Source: VAZQ01 sp963821505 (lineage in GTDB: Bacteria > Pseudomonadota > Alphaproteobacteria > Rhizobiales > Xanthobacteraceae). Taken from it: DNA of 64,000 bases. Each line of letters opens with the position of its first letter. The stretch's first letter is position 1. The stretch spans positions 1 through 64,000 of the forward strand of contig CAWGEH010000023.1 in assembly GCA_963821505.1 (NCBI GenBank), in the 5' to 3' direction. The translations under genes were made by a program, and so were the position numbers. The notes below the pieces were generated by a model. The model ran no database searches and had not been told where the DNA came from. It was given only the letters and a program-made list of their open reading frames with translations. Positions 35,005 through 41,405 of this stretch are shown one piece after another.

Positions 35005-35895
35005 TCATGCAGCCGCGAGCGCATCGACGTCGGTCAGGATCGCAAGGACCGAACGGCGTTCCTCGGCGGTGAGCGCGGCTTGCGGCGCAACCGGTTCTCC
35101 CACCGGATAGCCCTGGCCCTGCAGGGCGGCCTTGATGCAGGCCGCGAGGTTGAAGCGCGCGAATGCCTCGTTGAGGCGCCACAGGCGCCGCTGCAATGCC
35201 ATCGCCTCTCCCCATTGTCCGGCCCGGCAGAGCTCGTAGAGGCGCACGCTCTGCCGCGGGATGACGCAGGCGGGGCCCGCCATCCAGCCGACGCCGCCGA
35301 TGAGCATCACGCAGGCCGGAATGTGGGCGGAGGCGGAGAACACGCCGAGCTCGTTGCCGCAGCGGTTCATGATGGAGAGCAGCCGGCCGGTATTGGTCGA
35401 GGCGTCCTTGATATAGTGAATGCGCGGATGCGCGCTCAGCCTTTCGATGACGTCGAGCGACAGATCGCTGCGCTGGAATTGCGGGTTGGTATAGAGCACG
35501 ACGGGAATGTCGACGGCATCCGCGATGGCGCGGAAATAGGCTTCGACCTGGCCATCCTTCACGGGAAAATATGCCTCGAGAATCGCGAGAATGCCGTCCG
35601 CGCCGAGGCGCTGATAGGACTTGGCCTGCTCGACCGCGTCATTGGTCGCGGTCGAGGCTACGCCCGCCACCACCGGCACGCGTCCTGCCGCGGCCTCGAT
35701 GGTGGCTTGCACGACGGACGCGCGCTGCCCGCGGTCGAGATAGGCGAATTCGCCGGTCGAGCCGAGCGGAGTGAGACCATGCACGCCCGCTGCGATCAGA
35801 TCGCTTGCCAGCCGGCCGAGGACGTCGGTCAGCACGCGGCCGGAGGAATCGACCGGGGAGACGAGGTAGGGGAAGACGCCACGGAAATCGCGCAT
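35005..35895 (-). CDS. DapA/N-acetylneuraminate-lyase superfamily aldolase
   Basis: The start at 35895 (MRDFRGVFPYLVSPVDSSGR) has AGGA upstream, and an in-frame start seven codons earlier is less likely. The protein of 296 residues is a TIM barrel with LTPLGSTGEFAYLDRGQRAS, ADGILAILEAYFPVKDGQVE and VVLYTNPQFQRSDLSLDVI. HYIKDASTNTGRLLSIMNRC carries the Schiff-base lysine near residue 163. The Tyr of VVLYTNP is the usual proton relay. It likely cleaves or forms a pyruvate-derived product in the cytoplasm. The Bug gene downstream may bring in its substrate. Confidence 0.85.
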   Translation of the reverse strand: MRDFRGVFPYLVSPVDSSGRVLTDVLGRLASDLIAAGVHGLTPLGSTGEFAYLDRGQRASVVQATIEAAAGRVPVVAGVASTATNDAVEQAKSYQRLGADGILAILEAYFPVKDGQVEAYFRAIADAVDIPVVLYTNPQFQRSDLSLDVIERLSAHPRIHYIKDASTNTGRLLSIMNRCGNELGVFSASAHIPACVMLIGGVGWMAGPACVIPRQSVRLYELCRAGQWGEAMALQRRLWRLNEAFARFNLAACIKAALQGQGYPVGEPVAPQAALTAEERRSVLAILTDVDALAAA

Positions 35896-36027
35896 CGCGA
35901 ATTGTCCTGATCGCAACTCGATGCGCCGACATTATCCGCGGAGCGCTGCCGCGCAAGCTGGTGTGTGGCTCCGATAGCGAATGGCCGGGCCCCGCGGCGA
36001 GCCGCGATGTCCCCTGCTGCTGCCGGC

Positions 36028-36444
36028 CTACGACTGGACCGGCGGATGCGCGTCGAGCTGGGAATGCACGACCCGCACACCGGTATATTTGATCGTCCCG
36101 TCGCCAATGGCGGAAACCTTGCGGCCGAACTTTGCGTCCCTGATCCTCGGCACACGGCAGAGCGGCGACCCCGGCGCATTCGGCTCCAGGTTTCCGATCG
36201 CGATCCAATCGCCCGCCCACAGGCGCTCGCGCAGGTAGCGGTGGCCGGCGCCCTTGCGGACCTGATATTCGACGATGCTCAGGATGCCCCACAGCAGGAT
36301 ATGCGCGGCTTCGACCGTGGACGTCCCCCGCGTCACCGGCTCGCTATGGCCCCAGAGCTCGGCAATCGAGTAGCCTTCCGCCCACAGAACGCGCAACCGA
36401 TCGAGCTCGCCGCTCACGCAGGCCGTACGTTCGTCTTGCGTCAT
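36028..36444 (-). CDS. hypothetical protein (138 aa)
   Basis: The start at 36444 gives MTQDERTACVSGELDRLRVL then WAEGYSIAELWGHSEPVTRG, TSTVEAAHILLWGILSIVEY and LRERLWAGDWIAIGNLEPNA. No signal peptide or membrane helix is visible, and the codon pattern is typical coding. It lies 133 bases from the aldolase on the same strand. I do not recognise a family. Confidence 0.55.
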   Translation of the reverse strand: MTQDERTACVSGELDRLRVLWAEGYSIAELWGHSEPVTRGTSTVEAAHILLWGILSIVEYQVRKGAGHRYLRERLWAGDWIAIGNLEPNAPGSPLCRVPRIRDAKFGRKVSAIGDGTIKYTGVRVVHSQLDAHPPVQS

Positions 36445-36628
36445 GAATGGCAGACTTGCCGGACCGCGGCGCCGCGTCAATGCCAGGATGGAGCGGCGAC
36501 CCGCGAGCAGCCGAATAGCGGCAGCAGCGACGAAATTTGCAGATGGATGTTTCCGCTGGCGCCGCTGCGCAGCGAGGCGCGGGAAAACGAACGAGTGCGA
36601 CCTGGAGCGCCGCGCGGGCCCGGCTCGG

Positions 36629-37327
36629 CTACGCGGCATCCGTTGCCGGCGCGATCGGCTCGAGAATAGAAGGGTCGTCGTTCTCGGGCTTGTTGACCCG
36701 CGTCGAGATCGGCCACATGCGCATCAGGCTCCCCGGGAAAGGCCGCATCAGGTCGTGCGGATCGGGATCGTCGCCGAGCCAGCGGGCATAATCGGCCGCC
36801 GCCAGAACGAGCGGCATACGGTCATGGATGTCGGCGACCAGCTCATTGGCATCGGTGGTAATGACTGCAAAGGTCCTTATCCATTCGGCCGAAGCCGGAT
36901 CTTTCCAGTTCTCCCAAATGCCGGCGATGCCGAACGGCGCGCCGTCTTTCATGGCGATGGCGTAGGGCTGCTTTGCCCTCTGGCCCTTGATTGCCTTCCA
37001 CTCGAAGAATCCGTCCACCGGCACGATGCAGCGGCGCTTGCGGTAGGCATCCCGGAACGTCGGCAGCTTTCGCACGCTCTCGCATTTGGCATTGATCGGC
37101 TTGCGGCCGCCTCGGGGGTCATCGCACCAATACGGGATCAGGCCCCAGCGCACAGGGTCGAGCGACACTTCGCCGGTCCTATGATTGCGGCGGATGACAA
37201 GCAATTCTTGGCTGGGCGCGGCGTTCCAGCGAGGCGGGTAGTTGTGCACCCGGGTGTCGCGCACGTTCATGCCGTCGACGATGGCATAACGCAGCGGCCC
37301 GCTGCTCTGGATGATCCTCCCGCACAT
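36629..37327 (-). CDS. yedK: SOS response-associated peptidase (SRAP/YedK family)
   Basis: The protein of 232 residues begins MCGRIIQSSGPLRYAIVDGM, with Cys2 positioned to become the N-terminal residue after Met removal. NAKCES carries the conserved Asn, VPVDGFFEWKAIKG the Glu near residue 110, and DIHDRMPLVLA the His near 166. These are the residues that crosslink abasic sites in single-stranded DNA in HMCES/YedK. It protects replication forks in the cytoplasm. I looked for a LexA box upstream and did not find a convincing one. Confidence 0.9.
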   Translation of the reverse strand: MCGRIIQSSGPLRYAIVDGMNVRDTRVHNYPPRWNAAPSQELLVIRRNHRTGEVSLDPVRWGLIPYWCDDPRGGRKPINAKCESVRKLPTFRDAYRKRRCIVPVDGFFEWKAIKGQRAKQPYAIAMKDGAPFGIAGIWENWKDPASAEWIRTFAVITTDANELVADIHDRMPLVLAAADYARWLGDDPDPHDLMRPFPGSLMRMWPISTRVNKPENDDPSILEPIAPATDAA

Positions 37328-37724
37328 GGCGGAAATGTAGTCATCGGTCAGGCCGCATGCCAGCACGGCCGTCGGTTCCGCGGTCGCCAAGGATTGGCTC
37401 GCGCTCGCTGACCGCAATGGGCCGTGCGGTCGGCTGGATTGCAGTTGCACAAGACGGTGAACGCGGCTCGGCGGTAATGCGTGCACGCCGCCGGCGTAGG
37501 CGTCCGGCCGATCTATCTCTCGGGCGGAGCACCCCGCGTCGAAGAGTTTTCAGATTCGCACGGATGGCGTGAAGTCGTGCATTGCTTCGACATGGCCGTG
37601 GCCTCGTCGTGCAGTTGCCATGTCTGCGCGGAACCAAACGCCGCCCCGCGCGGTTGGGAAAAAGGCTCTGCCGTTTCGGAGTGCTGGCGCACCGACGAAA
37701 CGCACGTTTCGAGGAGACGGACCA
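37328..37724. other. intergenic region between divergent genes
   Basis: No gene is convincing here. The region separates minus-strand yedK from the plus-strand exported protein at 37725. A good ribosome site (GAGGAGA) stands at its right end. No palindrome typical of a LexA site was found. Confidence 0.4.
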
Positions 37725-38015
37725 ATGCGAGATAAAGTTTTATCGATGGCAGCAGCAGCGGTTCTAGTGATGGGAACAAGCGCCGACTGCTTTGCACAGA
37801 ATTCCGCGCAAGATAGCGCGCCGGGCCAACGGATGCAGGATAGGGGTTCGGTTCGAGGTCATCCTGGAGCATCGGGCTACGCTCCCGGTCAACGGATGCA
37901 GGAGAAGGGAAGCAAGACTGGCGAGCCTGGAGCTTCCGGTTATGCCCCGGGTCACCAGGACTCGACTTCTGGGCAGGGAACCCGTGGCGGGACGGCCACG
38001 CCACAGCCAAGGTGA
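37725..38015 (+). CDS. exported protein with Pro-Gly repeats (96 aa)
   Basis: The start at 37725 has GAGGAGA upstream and gives MRDKVLSMAAAAVLVMGTSA, a signal peptide ending CFA-QN. The mature part repeats APGQRMQDRGSVRGHPGASG, YAPGQRMQEKGSKTGEPGAS and GYAPGH, two and a half copies of about 22 residues. The protein is hydrophilic and probably disordered. Short PGASxYAPGQ-type proteins are common in Bradyrhizobium and lack a known function. Confidence 0.7.
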   Translation: MRDKVLSMAAAAVLVMGTSADCFAQNSAQDSAPGQRMQDRGSVRGHPGASGYAPGQRMQEKGSKTGEPGASGYAPGHQDSTSGQGTRGGTATPQPR

Positions 38016-38387
38016 CGTGAGCCGAGCCGCTTCCGCCTGCGTAGCCGTCCGATCGTTGACTGCACGTGCCCGCCAGCCCGCACCATCGATGTGCGTGCGA
38101 GTGCGGTCAGGCGCATTGATGGCGCATGCGTCTGCGGGGCGTTGCAAGCTCCTCAATTCACACAGGTCCGGTATGAACGCAAAACGCGCAACAGCGGAAC
38201 TCAAAACCACGAACGGTGTTTGCTGATGTGCGCGGAAACAATGTGAGGAGGGACATTTTGAGGAGATTGCCATGTGCAATTCCCGAGCCGGGCCTTTTAT
38301 GCCGAGATAGTTTTTCCGAACAGCATTTTTCAGAGGACCGCGTCGCCAGGCGGTGCAGCACACGGTCCAATCATTGGAGGACCGCAA
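38016..38387. other. stretch without a clear gene
   Basis: Only very short frames are present, such as a 12-codon and a 17-codon ORF. GGAGG at the right end belongs to the next gene. Otherwise nothing is recognised. Confidence 0.35.
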
Positions 38388-38729
38388 ATGTTGCGCGTGG
38401 TGCTGTTCGTGCTCGTCTTGTGCGCTCCCGCTCTTGCGCGGGACACTGGCCAATACAATCAAGCGTCGCCTGAAATCCGCGAATGGTTTCGCGCGCAGAA
38501 ATCACCAAAGACAGGCGGGCTTTGCTGCAACGAGGCCGACGGCATCTACGCCGAAGAAGATGTTCGCGATGGTCGCTATTGGACCCGCTGGCCCGAGCAC
38601 GACTGGCAGCCCGTTCCTGACGACGTGGTGATCCACGATCCCAACCGGCATGGTGCTCCCGTGGTGTGGTGGTACGTCGATCACGGGGAGACCAAAATCC
38701 GCTGTTACGCGCCGGGCGGAGGCGTGTGA
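38388..38729 (+). CDS. exported hypothetical protein (113 aa)
   Basis: MLRVVLFVLVLCAPALA is a signal peptide followed by RDTGQYNQASPEIREWFRAQ. The mature part contains GGLCCNEADGIYAEEDVRDG, RYWTRWPEHDWQPVPDDVVI and VVWWYVDHGETKIRCYAPGG. It has a vicinal Cys pair and a third Cys near the end. GGAGG precedes the ATG. The family is frequent in Bradyrhizobium and seems periplasmic, but has no known activity. Its stop overlaps the next start (TGATG). Confidence 0.7.
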   Translation: MLRVVLFVLVLCAPALARDTGQYNQASPEIREWFRAQKSPKTGGLCCNEADGIYAEEDVRDGRYWTRWPEHDWQPVPDDVVIHDPNRHGAPVVWWYVDHGETKIRCYAPGGGV

Positions 38730-39577
38730 TGGCATGGCGGCGCGGAGGTCGCGTCGGCCTCGCGCACCTGGGAGATCGGGGTCGAGCGCCGATCGACCGC
38801 TCGATCGCCGATGACCGCGGCGTGGTCTGCGCGGGCCGCAACGCATCGCGTTCTGGTCTTGCCGTCGGCTTGGCCGCCTCGCTCGCGCTCTCGCCGCTGG
38901 CATGGGCACAGGGTTCGCTAACGCGCCGCCGCGTGCCCCATCTGGCTGCCGCGGCTCCGCCATATCGCGGCGAGGTGCTGGGTCTGGGTGCGCCGATCCG
39001 CGTCCTCGCGATTGGTGAGTTTTCGATCTCCGGGGTCGGCATTTTGCGTGGGGACGAGTTGGTGACTGCCGTGACGGCTCGGACCCTTGCGCGCCTCACA
39101 GGACGACCGGCGGTATGGCGAGCCCACGGGCTTTCCGGGGCGACCGCGCGGCAAGCGCTGAACGAGCTTTTGCCGCGCATCGCGCCCGAACCGGCCGACC
39201 TCCTGATCATTGCCTTTGGCGTCAACGACGCCACGAGCTACCGCTCTCCGGCGGCGTTCTCGGATGATCTCGCGGCGCTCGTCACCGCGGCGCGGGACCG
39301 CGTCGGCGAGGCGGCCGTGATCATCGGGGGCGTGGCTCCCCTCACGTGCTTTCCGGCTCTGCCCTGGCCCCTTCGAACCATCCTGGGCTGGCGCTCGACC
39401 GCACTGCAGGAGGCAGCCGAGCGGCTCGCGGGACGGCTGCCGAGGCTTGTCGTCGAGCGATTTTCGGCACCGTTGCGACCCGACCTGTTCGCCTCGGACG
39501 GCTTCCACCCCAACCGTCGGGCCCACTCGCTATGGGGCGAGAAGCTTGCCGCCTTGGCCCTTCCGCTGGTGGCCTGA
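38729..39577 (+). CDS. SGNH-fold protein with an altered nucleophile motif
   Basis: The protein of 282 residues overlaps the upstream gene by one base. A hydrophobic stretch (AVGLAASLALSPLAWAQG) lies about residues 46-62. The SGNH blocks are VLAIGEFSISGVGILRG (block I), IIAFGVNDATSYRS (block III, GxND) and ASDGFHPNRRAH (block V, DxxH). In block I the usual GDS or GES nucleophile is GEF, so the Ser is replaced by Phe. The neighbouring Ser residues of FSIS may compensate, or the protein may be inactive. Relatives act as lipases, esterases or acetyl esterases. Confidence 0.7.
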   Translation: MAWRRGGRVGLAHLGDRGRAPIDRSIADDRGVVCAGRNASRSGLAVGLAASLALSPLAWAQGSLTRRRVPHLAAAAPPYRGEVLGLGAPIRVLAIGEFSISGVGILRGDELVTAVTARTLARLTGRPAVWRAHGLSGATARQALNELLPRIAPEPADLLIIAFGVNDATSYRSPAAFSDDLAALVTAARDRVGEAAVIIGGVAPLTCFPALPWPLRTILGWRSTALQEAAERLAGRLPRLVVERFSAPLRPDLFASDGFHPNRRAHSLWGEKLAALALPLVA

Positions 39578-39725
39578 CGCGCCGACGTAGCTAAACTCGG
39601 TCGAACGGAATCCTTCTTGGAATTTCAACTCGAACCAGGTCCAAAGCGCACGATCTAAGAACATGCAGTGACATCCACCGCTTTGGGACGATCCTTCCCC
39701 CGCGTGCGTCGGCGCCGCTGCCGCG

Positions 39726-39977
39726 CTACATGCCGCGCAGCTGCGGCTGCGATACCGGACCGTTGATGACGGGCGCCTGCGCGGGTGGCGGGAGCGGGGC
39801 CGGAATCCCGTTTTCGAAAGCGGGCATCTGCGGGGGCGGGTCCACAAAGATAGGAGCTGCGCGCGCAAAGCCCGCATCTGGTCCGTGCGCAAAGCCGGAA
39901 CCTGCTCCGCGGGCAAAGCCGGGAGTAGATCCGACGACACAGGCGACCGCTAACACCGCTGCAAAAATCCGTTGCAT
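39726..39977 (-). CDS. exported Pro-rich hypothetical protein (83 aa)
   Basis: The start at 39977 has AAAGGA upstream and gives MQRIFAAVLAVACVVGSTPG, a signal peptide ending GFA-RG. The mature part is GAGSGFAHGPDAGFARAAPI followed by PPPQMPAFENGIPAPLPPPA. It is Gly/Ala/Pro-rich and likely disordered in the periplasm. Function unknown. Confidence 0.55.
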   Translation of the reverse strand: MQRIFAAVLAVACVVGSTPGFARGAGSGFAHGPDAGFARAAPIFVDPPPQMPAFENGIPAPLPPPAQAPVINGPVSQPQLRGM

Positions 39978-40488
39978 GATCGCATTCCTTTGCTCTCGAT
40001 CTCTCCCTCTCTCCCTTCGTGCTGGCAATCTAGTCATCCGACAGCAAACAGCTTTATCGGAATTGCCGTGAGTGGACCGCTCTTGTCGTCTTCCGGCCGG
40101 GGGTGTCGGCGAGGACCCGACAAGATGTCTGCGCTGGTCCGTCTCCTGCGTTCGCCTTCCCGCCGATTTGCCGTCTCTGTCCCGGACTTCGGCCTTGTCG
40201 TCGGCCGACCTTGGCACCCCGGTGGCCGGTCGCGAGGATTGCTTGCGCCCCGCCGCGGCTCGCCTCGGCGCAGCGGGTATTGCAGAGGATCGAGCGCTTC
40301 GAAGGCGGCGGCGTCGGCAGCATCAACGTCGCCGATCCGGTCGGGGGCGGCCGCCGTCGCCAACGGCCGGCAGACCTATGGCGCGCCTCGCAAGCCGGAT
40401 CACGTCAGACGCCGGCCCTGCCGTTGCGGCGGGACCGGCGCCTCATTGCGTGAGATGTTGCGTCGAAGCTCGACCGGTGAGGCGAAGT
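39978..40488. other. stretch without a recognisable gene
   Basis: Plus and minus frames of 90-160 codons exist, but they are Arg/Pro/Ala-rich without motifs and without ribosome sites. The stretch lies between two minus-strand genes. I see no gene or repeat. Confidence 0.4.
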
Positions 40489-41112
40489 TCAGCGGAACAG
40501 GCTGAACCCGGCTGCGGCGGAACGCTCGGCGGCAGGCAGTACCACGACCTTGGCGCCGACCTTGACGCGATCGTAGAGGTCGATCACGTCCTCGTTGGCC
40601 ATCCGGATGCATCCGGCTGTGGCGCGGCTGCCGATGGTCGAGGGCGCGTTGGTGCCGTGGATGCGGTAGAAAGTGCCGCTGAGATACATGGCGCGCGCGC
40701 CGAGCGGGTTGGTCGGGCCGCCGGCCATGAAACGCGGCAAATAGGGCGCGCGGGCAATCATCTCCGGCGGCGGGGTCCAATCCGGCCACTCGGCCTTGCG
40801 CTCGACGGTCTTCACGCCGGACCAGGTGAAACCCTCACGGCCGACGCCGATGCCGTAGCGGATCGCCTTGCCGCCGGGAAGAACGTAGTAGAGGTAAGTG
40901 CTCGGCGTGTCGATGATGATGGTGCCCGGCGCCTCGTTGGTCGGATATTCCACGGTCACGCGCCGCAGGTCGGCCCGGGCCTGATTCCCGTTATCGCTCG
41001 GAGTGTAGCCGAGACCGAGCCAGGCGAATGGATTGGCGGATGCTTGCGTGGCGAAGGCGCTCGCGGCAACGACCACGGCGGCGACAGTCGCAAAGCGGCA
41101 CAGCTTGTTCAT
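40489..41112 (-). CDS. exported L,D-transpeptidase (YkuD family)
   Basis: The 207-residue protein starts MNKLCRFATVAAVVVAASAF with a signal peptide ending ASA-NP. The YkuD core includes TIIIDTPSTYLYYVLPGGKA, IRYGIGVGREGFTWSGVKT and PLGARAMYLSGTFYRIHGTN. The catalytic block is HGTNAPSTIGSRATAGCIRM, with His near 146 and Cys near 165. It forms 3-3 crosslinks in peptidoglycan or attaches lipoproteins or barrels to it. The gene stands alone on the minus strand. Confidence 0.9.
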   Translation of the reverse strand: MNKLCRFATVAAVVVAASAFATQASANPFAWLGLGYTPSDNGNQARADLRRVTVEYPTNEAPGTIIIDTPSTYLYYVLPGGKAIRYGIGVGREGFTWSGVKTVERKAEWPDWTPPPEMIARAPYLPRFMAGGPTNPLGARAMYLSGTFYRIHGTNAPSTIGSRATAGCIRMANEDVIDLYDRVKVGAKVVVLPAAERSAAAGFSLFR

Positions 41113-41295
41113 AATAAGCCCCCTGTTCCCCAGTACCCATTAGTCGGTCGAGGGGCCGCCGAGGTTCAAAATTAGCCGAAAGAATTTGCGCTGGGACTTA
41201 AGCGATATTCTATTGCCGGGGTCCCCCGAAGCCGCCCCCGATTGCGCGAGGCCAGGCACCATGATGGCGGAACCAGGCGTTACATGGGCTTTTCT

Positions 41296-41356
41296 GATGC
41301 TGCAGGTCAGGATTGAACTTACCTTCCCCTTACCAGGGGTGGTCCCCCTGCGAGCC
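41296..41356 (-). pseudogene. tRNA-Thr(GGT)-like 3' remnant
   Basis: On the minus strand an anticodon arm CCCCTGGTAAGGGG would place GGT in its loop, and a T-arm-like GTTCAATCC follows, then TGCAGCA plus TCA in place of CCA. These elements have the order and spacing of alphaproteobacterial tRNA-Thr genes. The anticodon loop lacks one base, the T-stem has one mismatch and the D-arm side is not recognisable. It is therefore a decayed 3' portion, not a working tRNA. The remnant starts 50 bases beyond the nasA stop. Confidence 0.45.
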
Positions 41357-41405
41357 GTCGGGGGAAGGGGGACAGGCTTTTCCGCGGTCAACCCAGCCTG
41401 TGGAG

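Noticed and set aside
37328..37430. LexA box before yedK
   Set aside because: No GTTC/GAAC pair with the expected spacing is visible in the upstream region.
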